Below, piece by piece: positions 46,535 through 58,723 of a stretch of DNA of 64,000 nt. Numbering within the stretch: the first letter of the stretch is position 1; each line of letters begins with the position of its first letter. Location of the stretch: NCBI GenBank assembly GCA_039583875.1, contig CM077149.1:26859194-26923193 (forward strand), in the 5' to 3' direction. Both the position numbers and the translations under genes were made by a program. Origin of the DNA: Platanthera guangdongensis. Lineage: Eukaryota; Streptophyta; Magnoliopsida; Asparagales; Orchidaceae. The notes beneath the pieces are model-generated. The model did no database searches and was not told where the DNA came from. It was given only the letters and a program-made list of their open reading frames with translations.

Positions 46535-46990
46535 AGTGTCGACTCAAGGAGTTGTCTGTGTCGACACATAGAAGTGGTGTCGACATTTCAGAGAAATGAT
46601 GTCGACACATCTAGGAAGTCTGTGTCGACACTTCAGAGAAATAGTGTCGACACATCCAGAGTAGGTGTCGACACATCCAGGGTGGTGTCGACACTTAGGA
46701 TTAACATAGAATTCATCGAGTGGAGTATCGACTAATCGTCGAGCGCAGATGTTTAAGTGTCGACACATATATTCTGTCCACTATATTAGTGTCGACACAT
46801 AGAAGTCAACACTTATGTCGAGCCATTAGAAGTAAGTGTCGACACTTTTCAACAGTGTCGACACATTAAGAGTATTTTGACGCGCCCTTTCACCTTCGTT
46901 TTTAGAATGGTATAAATAGGTCTTCATGATTGTTTGTCGACACGTTCTCAATAGTTTCGAGACCAAAACCTTGTGTCGACATCTCTCTCA
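46535..46990. repeat. GTGTCGACAC array between A pol and ORF2
   Basis: About 18 copies or near-copies of GTGTCGACAC fill most of the 510-bp spacer between the end of pol (46508) and the start of ORF2 (47019). The last units fall within 50 bp of the ORF2 ATG. The sequence between the sites does not match the LTR array, so this looks like a separate array of the same motif, not a copied LTR. Confidence 0.9.
46910..46920 (+). promoter_or_regulatory. candidate TATA box upstream of A ORF2
   Basis: GGTATAAATAG lies about 100 bp before the ORF2 ATG and directly after most of the palindrome array. It would suit a separate ORF2 promoter. Only the sequence supports this. Confidence 0.4.
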
Positions 46991-47018
46991 TCTCAATTCG
47001 AAATTTCTCTAAACCCTA

Positions 47019-49796
47019 ATGACACCCAAGCTTGAAGAAAATGTCAATAAAGGATATGAGCTAGTACGATATGCCTTTAACGATGCGGAATCAGAAATTA
47101 AGGAGGTAGTAACCCTAATTACAGAGAATGGGTTGGAGTATCTAGTTTTTGAGTAAACCAAGATTTGGAAGAAGGAAGTACTCGAATTCTTTGGTGCAGC
47201 TACCTTTGATGAAACTGGACTCAAGATTAAATACATAGTCCATGGAGAAAAAGCAAAACTCACCCAGAAGAGTCTAAGAAAAGTTCTACATCTACCAAGA
47301 ACTAAACAGGAAGAAGATGTACCGACATCTAAGACAAGGGAGGCACTGCAATGGTGTGGACTAAATTCAAACATAAAGATTGGATCAGTTTTTAATAGGA
47401 AAGGCATGAACGTGCAAGACAAGTTCTTGTCTGAAGTAGTAGGAAAGGTGATTCTGTGCAAGCCAGGTGGGCATGATAGGATATCAGCTCACATGTTCAG
47501 TTTAATGACAAGGATCATTTTCAAACTAAAAACTGATTGGTCAGCTGTGATGTTTGAGAAAATTAAGGAAGGTCTGAAGAAAACCAATCTGGGTAGGATT
47601 ATGAGTTTGTACTTAGCTGGAACTATTCCAGAAGTGATGAACCAAGCTGCAGGTTCTAAGATAAATCACATGAGGAGAATGGATGTTAGGATTATCTCAA
47701 GGTGGGATAGGGTGTTAACAAAGGACATTCCTACTCCAAAGAAGGAAGTTCCTCCACATAAGAAGAAGAAAGCCATAGTGGCTCCTAAATCCTCCAGTAG
47801 TTTAGAGGAGCAAGTACTTTTCAGTTCAAATGAGGAAGAAGGTGATAATACTGGAAGGTCCCCAGTTAGAAATGAAGATGCACAGAGGCAGGGGGAGCAA
47901 CCATCTGCTATTCCTATTCACCTGGATCCACTCCAGGGGTTGCCTCAACATGTGGAAGAGCCAACTCATCTAGATAGTGAAATGGCAACTCAGACAATCC
48001 TTGAGGTAATACATGAAGTTAATCAATCAATTTTTCATATTGAGGATGAAGTATTGACTGAATCTTTAATTGATGTTGATCAGCCACAAGATGTTGTCAT
48101 GGAAGACACATCTGTTGCTGATAATGTTCCTGAGAAAAGAAACTCTCCAGTCCCTACTCAACAGGAATTTACACTAGAAGAGCTGTTCCATGATTTGGTA
48201 CTGACTGATATTGAGGGGGAGCAGGTAGCTTTTGTAGGAGAGAAAGCAGTATTTGAGGGGGAGAAGGTAGATCTTGAGGGGGAGCATGTAAGATCTCAGG
48301 AGGAGACTGCAAGGAATGATGAGGAACTGCCAAGGACTGAGAAAGAATTGACTCCTACTCCTAAAGATAGAGTTGACATAGCTAGTACTTCTGATTCAGA
48401 GAATACTGCTGAAGTTCAAGCAAAGAAGAGGAAGCTACAGGTCTTCAAAAGAAGGAGTCAAAGCAACAAGAAGGCTCTGCAAACTATTGTTCCACAGACT
48501 GCATCATCAATTGATTATAGTTCTTTGTTAGTATCCATGCAAGTGAAATTGGATGAACAAAGAGTAGCAATGGAGAAGTATATAGATGCAACTCACAAAG
48601 ATCTCCAATTCTCCTTGGCTAAAGATATAAAATCTATAAGATTTGAGATGAATCAAAATAAGAAAGAAATGACTGATTGCTTCCACAAGGGTAGAAATGT
48701 TGTTGTTTACCTGGCTACTCATCAGGAAAAGATAAAGACTCAAGTGGATGATTTGGCTGTCAAACAAGGATATGTTCTTGAGAATCAGATTAGAATGAAT
48801 GAAAATCTAACTGAATCACATAATGTGATAGTAACTGAAATGAAGACTATTGCAGCTGCTCAGACTGAAGCAAGGACTGCTGCCAAGGCTGAGTTTGACA
48901 AACAATTACACGAAGGAATAGCTGCTGTAAAAACTTCTATTACAGATTCCGAAAAGGTTATTTCTGGACTGCTGCTGAAGTTGAGGGGCTTTTATAAAGA
49001 TGGAGTTAATTATATAGATGATCAAATCAGGTTTCAGAAGGATGATCTGAGAGATCATGTGGCTAAAGAAGTCATAAAGGGGGAGAGGGTTTTAGTCAAA
49101 GCTGGATCCGACCATGCTAAATGGATTTCCAATAGCATCAGAGCCACACTTGGCTATCCACCCTTGTGTGATGATGATAATGTGGCTGAATCTGGCATTC
49201 ACCCTGCTATTTTTGGAGGAGAGCCTACTAAAGTTACTCAAGTCATTTATCCTCCTGCAGATTTTGAAATGATTCATCCAGAACTCCTATCTATGTACAA
49301 CCCTCCTGAGGGTAATAAGAATATTATTTTTGAGAAAGTAGATAAGCATGTGCCTGAGGAAGTTTTGAAAGAGCAAGAAGCTCAATTATCTAAGAAGAGA
49401 TTTAGAGAACAGGCAGAGTTAAGGCCTGATTTTGAACAGTGGAGCCCAACTTCTAGAAATATTATACTGACTGCTTGGAAAGCTGCAAAGGACAATATTC
49501 TAGAGAGGGGTAAGTGGTATTCTGAATAAGAGTGGAGAAAACATGAAGCCAGACAAGAGGCTATAGTTCAGTACAGAAGAAAGGCTAAACTTGGGAAGCT
49601 ATCTCCTAATGCACAGAAGCCTAGCAAGTATTTCCCTAAGCCTTATCATTATTTTGAAAGACAAAAGATAAGGGCTGAAGAGCTGAAAAAGAAAGATCAA
49701 AAGGGCAAGAAGCCAGTTAATGGCACAGATGTTCCAGTTCAGGCCAAAATTCAATCTGGCAAGGGCATTGTCATCAAAGAGCTAGAGCAGTCTTAG
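47019..49796 (+). pseudogene. A ORF2, about 925 codons with two stops
   Basis: It starts MTPKLEENVNKGYELVRYAF in one frame with TAA stops at 47154 and 49527; 47406-49529 is open for 707 codons. The N-terminal 230 residues (HGEKAKLTQKSLRKVLHLPR, SEVVGKVILCKPGGHDRISA, LGRIMSLYLAGTIPEV) resemble the 'putative plant transposon protein' domain and correspond to S1 ORF2. A basic KKEVPPHKKKKA patch is followed by an acidic middle with repeats of the (F/L)EGE(K/H)V type. Next come a Lys/Arg-rich KKRKLQVFKRRSQSNKK, which could act as a nuclear localisation signal, and a long predicted coiled coil (about 48530-49100). It has no signal peptide or membrane segment, so it does not look like an envelope protein. 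Function unknown. Confidence 0.8.
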
Positions 49797-50043
49797 TTTA
49801 GATTTTCTTAAGTTTACAACTTTGTAATCATTTGTGTTAAAATTCATGTAAACTTTTGATTAATGAAACTATTAGAAGTTGTAACAAAACAATGTTTGAT
49901 GTTCAATCTGTTACATTATAATGTTGTGAAGATTGTTTATACATGTTTTATTTAGTATTTACTCTATCATATAATTGTTATATATCATAATGTGTATTTG
50001 TTATGTATGGTGTATATCATTGACTAAGGGTTATGACTTCTCC
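49797..50043. other. A ORF2 3' untranslated region
   Basis: AT-rich, non-coding DNA between the end of ORF2 and the polypurine tract. No motif array or other structure is seen. Confidence 0.6.
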
Positions 50044-50057
50044 AAATAGGGGGATAT
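50044..50057 (+). other. A polypurine tract
   Basis: AAATAGGGGGATAT directly before TGTTGGGTACATTGG; the S1 equivalent at 62428-62441 is AAATAGAGGGAGAT. Confidence 0.8.
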
Positions 50058-51904
50058 TGTTGGGTACATTGGAAAATTTGTACCATATTTGAAGAAGTCT
50101 CACCCTACTCAATGATATGCATCAAGGTGTATTTGATGTGTTTTGAGTTTATATGTGCAGGTTAAGTAATTGCAGGACATGCAAAAAAATTTCTAAGTCC
50201 ATGTGTCTACACCTAGAGAAGCAGTGCCGACACTTATGAAAGCTTGTGTCGACAATGGAGAAAAGCTGTGTCGACACTTGGAGTAAATTGTGTCAACACC
50301 AGGAAAGGCAGAGTCGACACCAAAAGAAATATGTCGACACATACAGGCAGTGTCGACACACTGTGAAGAATTGTTAACATAAATTGTGTCGACACTTAGA
50401 GGTAGTGTCGACACCCAGAGAAGCTTGTCGACATCAAATGTGTCGACACCAGGAGGCTGTGTCGACACTCAGCAAGCTTAAATAATGTTAAAGTAAAAGA
50501 AGTACTTGTGTCGACACAAAGCAGATGTGTCGACACTCAGCAAGTATCAACAACAAAAGAGGTTGTGTCGACACAAATGAGATGTGTTGACACACAACAG
50601 AATTCAACTAAGTGTTAAAAAAGAAGTATTTGTGTTGACACACAGAATCAGTGTCGACACATTCAACAGAAGGCTTGTGTCGACTCACAGAATCAGTGTC
50701 GACACATTCTGAAGAAGCAGTGTTGAGAAGCTGTTACAACAACACAAGGAGTTGTGTCGACACCACCAAGGGTAGTGTCGACACTTAGTCCACTTGTGTA
50801 GACACTTAGTCTATTTGTGTCGACACATAATGAAGATCAGTCTCGACACTTTCAGACAGAGACAATGATTTCAATAAGTGACTGGATGACTTGATAGCTG
50901 CCATTTCAACCGGTCTACTGCCACTGTCAAAGCTGTCAGAAGGATGTTAGAAACCGGATCAGCCGATTACCATGGAGGAAGACTATATAAAAGCTTTCTC
51001 CTTCAACAGAAAGAGATGATCAATCACAACCAACTAACAACAAATAATAGAGAAGTAATTATACAGAAGATTTTCGACAAAAGATCTAGAAGAAGTTGGA
51101 GAGAGAGAGCTTTATCTAAGAAGAGCAGTTGCTGAACCAGGCTGCAAAGAAAGATTCAGATTGATATTTGGATCTTAAGTCAGAAGGTGATTGAAGATCA
51201 ACTTCACAGAAGATTCAACCCTACTGAGTTCAGATTCAAGAATCTTTGAAGAAAGCTAAGGGAGGTTGATCTCTGCAAAGTTCTTCCAAGAACTCATCAA
51301 GAAGCCAGCCAACCCTTCTCTCTCTATCTGGGTTGTGGTTAATTACTTTGTAAACATTATTTTCTGTAGGATCCTAAGGGATCTGAGTTGTAAGCCTAAA
51401 CATATAAAGGCTGAGGTAGGGCTTTTGAGCCTAAGTGTAGGAGAATCTATTCTCTGAGTGTAGGTCTTGTTGAAGACTGAGTGGTAGGGCTTTGTTCCTG
51501 AGTTGTAGGAGACTGTGTTCTTTGAGTGTAGGCCTTGGTGAAGGCTGAGGTAGGGCAGTTTGCCTGAGTTGTAGGAGTGGGGACACTCTGAGTTGTAGGA
51601 ACCTGTTTGGGGTTCTGAGCTGTAAGATATGAGGATCTGAGGAGAAGTGCAGAAGTTAGGCCGAATCTAGTACACTACTAGATAGGGGAAGGGGGAATGT
51701 GGATGTACCCAGACCTTGAGGAACCACTATAAAATCTGTGTGCACTCTGTGAATGTTTATTATTGTGATTGCTGTGTTGTGTTAGCAGTAGACTTTGTAA
51801 TTTCTAGTTAATATCAGAATAGCTTTTCTGCCTTAGAAGAAAAACAGGAATTACACCTATTCACCCCCCCCCCCCCTCTAGGTGGTTAGGCACTATTTCT
51901 TTCA
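50058..51904 (+). repeat. A 3' LTR
   Basis: 1847 bp, uninterrupted partner of the split 5' LTR. It contains the GTGTCGACAC array (50210-50850), a TATA-like box (about 50984), and the C13-CTCTAGG block before the end TTTCTTTCA. The target duplication AATCG follows. Confidence 0.93.
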
Positions 51905-52022
51905 AATCGGGTCGCCAAAATCATCGGGAAGGGGAGCCTCCATATCAACATGTACTGGATCACCATTGTCGACAGGAGGGGTACGCTCAATGTCAACATG
52001 TCGGGGGTAGTCGGCTCCATCA
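51905..52022 (-). repeat. G 3' LTR, proximal part
   Basis: It matches 61920-62035. In plus coordinates it ends GGCTCCATCA, so the LTR opens TGATGGAGCC on the element strand. Its other part is 30438-31829. Confidence 0.88.
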
Positions 52023-52036
52023 ATCCTCCCCCTCTC
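52023..52036 (-). other. G polypurine tract
   Basis: Read on the minus strand, GAGAGGGGGAGGAT lies directly before the TGATGGAGCC start of the 3' LTR. Confidence 0.85.
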
Positions 52037-52351
52037 AAAAATACTCATCACTGATGTGTAGGCCTGTGTGTACTCGCATGGAAGGCCATCGACGGGGAAG
52101 AAGAACCTGCAAGGCAAAAGATGGTCTTGGGGGGACCTCAAAAACGCATTAGCCAAAGAAGTAAAAATAGTTTCCACAACATCAAACAACATACCTCTGA
52201 TGGAGACCGAGAAAGAGAACGATCCTGGGAAACTGTCACCACCCAACCCAATAGAAATCATAGTGGAAAATATATACGGAGAGGTAGACATTTCAAGTGG
52301 CATAGTAGCATGAAGCGTAAAATATGAAACGATGAAAATAGAAGATATGTC

Positions 52352-53038
52352 TCAATCAGTGGAAAATTCTAAAAGAAATGTCATGCTACAAAACTCCCTT
52401 AATATTCGCAAAGGATGGACTTGCCGATTCGCTAATATTTTTAAGGTGCCCGGGGGCATCCTTTCAGGGGTGAGACAAGCCAAAACCAAATCATCCACAT
52501 AACAGTGGGAGACTCTCCGATACAAACTAGCAAATAATTTAAAGGACGCATTTTGATTGATTAAAATGTTAAGAATGCGCCTAATTAAATTAAAACCGTG
52601 ATGGGTGAACCCATGTGCAACATGACTTGAATAAACAGTAGAAAATAATGGGACTATGTTAGGTGGCATGTGTGCTTTAAATTCATTAATGATGTCAGTG
52701 GAGTCCAATGTCGTAGTTTTAAATTTTGATTTAAAAATGTCATAAAGAAATGCCAGCGAAAAACGCTCATCACCAACTATAGAGTTGGATGCTCCCAGAT
52801 TTGAAAGGACGTGCGTGCGACACAACTCAACATACCCAACTACGTTCACTAACATGTGCATGCACGGATCATCAAAAGTCGAAGGATAAATGCGTGCGAC
52901 TGGGCTTGGCAAATAAGTGTATCTAGGAGACACCACATCAAAAAGCCCTATAGCCAAGGAATCACTAGCAGTCCAACAAGAATCCTTACCCATCGCCAAG
53001 TGGTCAGATGAACAGTCCATCCTAGCAGAAGCATAGTC
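52352..53038 (-). pseudogene. G gag, C-terminal part
   Basis: On the minus strand the frame continues from the solo-LTR junction (DYASARMDCSSDHLAMGKDS) and ends at 52352 (MTFLLEFSTD). No domain is recognised. The frame on either side of the 53039-58728 insertion joins without a shift, which supports one original ORF. About 315 bp of untranslated DNA lie between its end and the polypurine tract. Confidence 0.75.
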
Positions 53039-54379
53039 TGTAAGACCCCCACTTTTTTTTTTCTTTTTAAAACCCCGGGGTCTTAGGCCCAGAACCGCCG
53101 CCTTGCGGTGACACCTTCGCACCTGGGAAGGTCGTCACTACAAGACGCCGATCCTGCCGGCCAAATAGATCGCAGCTGACGCAAAAGTAGCAGTACAAGA
53201 GAAGACAAGTCCACAGCATATCACATATATATAAAAATCTCCACGAAGGGAGTGTCCACAGAACAATAAAGTGTACAGAAATAAAAGGGCTGCAGCCCGG
53301 TACATCCATATAATCACTACAGATCCCTCATGCGGAAGCAAAACAAAACAACTACTAGAAGTCGGAACTCACGGTCCCAGCTGGCTGTACTCCTGAGCTA
53401 GACTGCCCTATCTCCAACTGCACCGGTCTCCTGGGTTGCTCCTCCATACTCGGCTCCACGATCCCCTAATATGATGTGGTTCGAAAACCATTAGTCTAAA
53501 AAGACTAAGCCCTATCGTCCCCCACCCCTTCCCCCATGCTCCTAAGCACCGAGCGGGGAGGACGAAAGGAAAGGACGTGAAAGAGGAGAGAAATCAAAAA
53601 CAGGTGACAGGGGGACCTAGCTAGCAATTTATAATCAGGTTATAATGAGTAAAGTAAGAAAGGAATATAACCTTCACTTATGTGAATACACATAAGCCAA
53701 GGGATCTTCTACAAGGCTCCCATCGTATAAAATGTCCCATACCACTTTATACATTGGGGTGTCGGTTATCACAAGCAGCATATAAATATTGAAATAACCT
53801 TAATTTATAAACTTGCCCACACAAGCTTATAGACCAAGGGGTCGTTTTGCAGGGCCTAATGTATAAGCGTCCCATACCACTTATACTTTAGGTGTTAGGG
53901 TTAAATGAATCGATTATGCTATGACATGCAAGTGGGTATGATGGACATGCAAGTGCAACACACACACCCGACTCTGTGCACACAGACCTTTAGTTCCCAC
54001 TTTTTGAGAGCTAGCATCACTCTCGGGTACCACCGCTGTGGCTATGGCAGCAGCGGAGCGGGCGTCTCCGCTTCTAGGCCGGTATGCACACTACCAAGCC
54101 TTAGACCCCTCTCATACGCCTCTGTACACATCCAAGGTGCACTCTAGAGTATCGCGTACGTACTTTGCTGACAACCCGTCAGTCTTGTTGGGTCGGATGT
54201 GCGTTATCGGGGGTTGTCCTCCAGACCGCAGTGTAAAACAACCCACTGGCCCCTCTAACTCTCACAACCGCCTGGTACACCGTACTGCCATCGGTGTGAC
54301 GAACGGCCAGTACTGCATGCCCCGCCACCAGATTTATGCACATGCAAGTATTTTACTCTGAGCCTTCCGCTCGCAGGAC

Positions 54380-54510
54380 GAAACCCGTTCTGAAAACCCT
54401 CAAACCCAACCCGGGTGAGAACGCACATTAGTGCCTTTATACAAACTCCCTCAAACCCTACACGGGTGAGCATATATCATGAATCTCTCCAACCCTACAC
54501 GGGTGAGCAG
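54380..54510. repeat. short tandem repeat CTCAAACCCTACACGGGTGAG
   Basis: Three imperfect copies of a unit containing CCCTACACGGGTGAGCA, spaced about 45-60 bp, inside the solo LTR. Confidence 0.6.
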
Positions 54511-57500
54511 GTACAACAAATGTCTTAACCTATTAGACTACTCTTGTCTACGGGTTATTATACTTAGAGATTTAAGGTTAATCCCAGGACTGCCCCCGGT
54601 ATTCCCTGTGAAGGGCTCTCAAGGTGCACTAGGAACTGTGTTGGGATTACGCCCAGCGTTCCCTTTCGCAAGGTACTTATTAATATTATTGGTTGATTTC
54701 CTTTACCCATTACCTTCTCATATTGCGATAGGCTAATCCTAAGGTAGTTTAGACCTTTCACTCTCGCGGGCACGACGATCTTTCGTCGAACTCGCTTACC
54801 TTCTAACACACATCCACACGATTCCCACCACTCCTTAGAACTTTCTAGGTGACTCATCCACTTTTATTCAAACAATTCAACACGACTAACTCCACCCTAT
54901 TCCAACTCTTATTCTAATACAACTTTTCCCCAAATTACTATTTGCAGACCGACCTATACTAAGTGATGTTCATGATAGGATGTCCTTCGAGTTTTCATCC
55001 GAATGACCTAGGATTATTACTGGAGTCCTATCATGACATAAATGATTTAATTCCCGAATATTGTATTTTCCTCAATTAATCTTCTATTTAAATAATTTAT
55101 TACAAGGGCCAATTATAGTCGAGTTAATCATGAAGTATATATTTTAGACATCATTAATGTTCCATAAATTCATGATAAAATTCCATATATCCAAAGGTGA
55201 CAATTTCCAAATTTGACATTTTATACAAACATTTATGGGGCCTAAAATTATTTTTGCAGTAAATTCCCATATTTCAAGATTTGTAAAGCAACTACTTGAA
55301 ATTATCATCCAAATAATTTGAGAAAACTATATTACACTACTACAGTCCTAAAATTATCACTAGCCAAACTTTCATGATTTTTCACAAAATATTTAATTCT
55401 AAATAAATTCAATACCAAAATCAACAAAGAGCATAATTGTGAATCAAGCACTATAAATATACTTCAAAATTTCTAATTAAATTCCTAATAGTAGATATCA
55501 TCCTTCAATCATCAGTGGCCCAACTTCACATTTTTAAATGTTAAATTATTCTTTAAATGATTTATTTATCAAATATGGCCTTTACAAAATTTATGAAGGA
55601 AGCAATATATAAAATCCTTTAAAAATTATAATAAAATTCAGAGACCTCTATTTAGGTCAAGAACCTCTACTGGCCAAGTTCTACTAGATTCCAATTAAAC
55701 TAAATGATCAAATTAAATCAAATACTGAATTGGATACTTTGATAATTAACAAAGGAACTACCATGAATATAATCCATAAAATTCCACTAAAAATATCTAG
55801 GGGTTCAACTCACCCTAATATTCATTCTACCCCATTTTCACAGTTTTTAGATGAGGTTAAGTTACCATTTTGACCTATTAGTGCTTCTACCCTAAAACTA
55901 GGGCTTGACTTTGGAGTTACTTAACTACTTCAAAATTCCCTAATATTTCAACCAGAGTCTTAAATATATCTAAACTAACTCTCTACTGATTTACAAGGCC
56001 ATACAAGGGCATTTGCCCTTATGTCCTTCCTTAGGGTGTGAACTTGGGTCCAAGGGTAAGTCAACCCTAATTCATCTATTTTCCCCAAATAGGGGAGGGT
56101 ACTTAATGTAATACTAAGTCAGTGGTCTAAAAAGTTCTGTGCCTTCAATATTTTATTTTTTTCTTCTTTTGGCTATAAGCACACCAAGTCCTTTACAAGC
56201 CAACACATGCAAGGGGTTTCCCTAACTTGCTGTGATCCATGTGGGCTGAACATTTAACCATGCCCTAATAATGTCTGCATGGACATGCCACCAAAATTTG
56301 GGGCCTTTTGGAGTTGAACTACTCCAAGAATCACCTAAACAAGCCTAGGGGTAATTTGGTAATTCCACCCTAATTTTAATTCCAATTAATCCCATTTTTG
56401 GGCAGGAGCTAAATATGCCCTAAACCAGTTACTCTCCAAAATATCAGGTCATTTGGGCCTCTGGGTAGGCTTGGGCATCACTTTCAAATGTGTGCATTTT
56501 GCTATTTGCAGCCCAAGGCCATTTAATTTTTAGATCTTGCAAGTGAGATATCTCAACATGCAGAGGGCTAAATTCTCTAATTTTTCTACCATAGTTCTAA
56601 TATACCCCTAAGGGCAGGCCACCAAAATTAGGGGCATTTTCGAGTTGATATGCTCCACATATCAACAAAATTGAATTTATCAAATTTGGACTAAAACTAT
56701 ATAATTAGTTTCCCCAAAACTTCCCATTTTTGGGTAGGGCCTACATATGCCTAATTCGGCCACATGCCCAAAATATCAGCCCATTTGGACTTAGGGTTAG
56801 GGCAGGGCACCCATTTTAGTTTCTGACCTATCCTAGGACCAGCCCTAGGAAAATGGCTCTATAGGGCAGTAGTCTTAACCAAAAATTATTTGTAATATAT
56901 CAAATTAAAGGTGACTCCAGGCCTACAGTTTTCATGTTGAGAACATTTTATGGAAAAGGCTGTAAGGGCCCTAACATCTGACATGCAAAAGTCAGATATA
57001 AAAGGACATAAAATACACTATTCATTTACTTAAATAATTCCTGGATTTAACATTTGCATGGCACGGATCTTGACGCAATCCGACGGCAACTGCTCATCTT
57101 CTCCAATCTGCCTGGTTCCCAGCCCGAATTTCATGGGGCTTTTCCCAGCTGCCTCCGGCGGTGCCTCCACCGGCGATCATCAGCTCCCCCCTCACGGTAG
57201 TGGGGGCAAGATTTTCCGGCGGCTAGGGCGGCGGGATGTGGCGGCGCCACCTCACCCGAGATCCTCTAAAACCACCATTAATGTCAAAAATGAAGGCAAA
57301 AATGAAGAGCTAGGCTCGGGCTCATTCGAGCCCGAACCCTAACCTAGATATTCCTAAGATCTAAGCATGAAGAGAGAGGTGAGGGAGGACCTTCCCGGCG
57401 ACCTTGCGACGTGAGGAGCGGCGGGGAACCATTGCGGCGGCGGCGGCGGAGATCCTTGGTTTTCACGCCTCCAGCTCGGGTTCAGCTCCAGGCTCGGCCT

Positions 57501-57944
57501 CTCTATCTCTCTCTGCTGCTCTCCTGGTCCTGAGGGTGATGAAGTGAGGGGGAAAAAGTGGGGAGATGAAGCAACAAAAGGGGGTGATAATTCCTATGTG
57601 AGAGGTGGTGGGTTTGCCTTGTTTTTGTCACCAAGCATGCATGGGTGGGCCCCACTACATTCCAGCTCCTTCTCATGACTTCCAAGGGCCGGCCATCCCA
57701 TGTTGGGGCTCATGGCATGGGTCCAAGTGTCTTATTCCACTAAATACCCTTAAATACACCCCTTTCTCTCTCCTAAATTATTCTTCAATTTTGAGATTCT
57801 CTCTCTCTCTCACCTAGTCACTAAGTTGGCTGGTAAATCTCATATTGGCAGCCCACATGTTTATTTCATCCACCAAAATATGGTTAGCCCAAGTGAGTTG
57901 GGCTTGAGCTTGAGTTAGCCCATTTGGGCTAGCTTGACCAAAAC

Positions 57945-58585
57945 CTAGGCTAGGGTTGACTTAGGTCAATTTGGTCTTTGAGGTTGGCCCAAATGAGTCC
58001 TTGGTGACCCATTGGCCTCCCCTGAGGCCTAGGTAGGGTTTTATTGGCCCTTTAGAGGTCACTTGACCCTTAAGTAGGATACCTTGACTGTTTTAGGGCT
58101 AGAGTTGACTTTGGTCAACTTAGCCTTTTTGGTTGGCCCTAATGGGTCCTTGGTGACCCGTTGGCCTCTCACTATGGTTATGAAGGTATGTGTGGGGTCC
58201 ACGTGGCTAAGGGAACTTCAATTGGCCCTTGTGTAGGCCAGTTTGACCCAATGTAGGCTAGGTTGACCCATTTAGGGTTAGAGTTGACTTTGGTCAACTT
58301 AGCCTCTTGGGTGGACCCCAATGGGTCCTAGGTGACCCATTGACCTCACTCTAGGATTAGGTGGGCATGGGTGGGGTCCACTTGGCTTGGGGATGGTCAA
58401 TTGACCCTAAGTAGGTTGGTTTGACCCATTTAGGGTTAGGGTTGACTTGGGTAAACTTAACCCTTTTGACTGCCCTCCATGGGTCCTTATTGATCTAATG
58501 GATCTTATCATGGTTTGATGAGAACATGGTGGGGTCTTGAAGTCTTGGTGAAGCCCCATGGTTATCTTAAACAAAGGTTCAGGAG
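57945..58585. repeat. four tandem copies of a roughly 155-bp unit in the gypsy solo LTR
   Basis: Each unit starts near TTAGGGTTAGRGTTGACTTTGG and contains TGGGTCCTTGGTGACCC (starts about 57945, 58098, 58273 and 58432). The units differ by substitutions and small indels. Related TTGACTTTGGTCAAC tracts occur at 18600-18920 and 22700-23180 in the other two LTRs. Confidence 0.7.
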
Positions 58586-58723
58586 TTTACTATTTGCAGA
58601 CCATAGTGGTCTCACCCACATTCTTAGGTTTCCTTGGTCTTCTTGGGCTTCCTAGGGTTTGGTCATGACCTAGTCATGGCCAATAACCACACTTAGGGGT
58701 CTAGTTGGAAATGGGATGTTACA

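Larger units (their letters stand above)
31830..51904 (+). mobile_element. element A: SIRE-like copia with ORF2
   Basis: Inserted in the 3' LTR of G with target duplication AACCG (31825-31829) and AATCG (51905-51909). Its 5' LTR is split by element B: 1369 bp (31830-33198) plus 478 bp (40725-41202) equals 1847 bp, exactly the length of the 3' LTR (50058-51904). Without B the element is about 12.5 kb. Order: LTR, primer-binding site, gag-pol in one frame, motif array, ORF2, polypurine tract, LTR. Length, single-frame gag-pol and the extra ORF fit the SIRE/Maximus lineage. Confidence 0.92.
53039..58723 (-). repeat. gypsy solo LTR, second family, 5.7 kb
   Basis: In plus coordinates it runs TGTAAGACCCCC to GGGATGTTACA, like 16674-19055 and, reversed, 22614-25547. 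Flanks TAGTC (53034-53038) and TAATT (58724-58728) look like a target duplication that differs by two C:G to T:A changes. It is about twice as long as its relatives, the extra DNA being mainly 53180-56150. Open stretches (for example 57058-57342) have relatives at similar positions in the other copies and look incidental. No gypsy internal region is attached. Confidence 0.8.
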
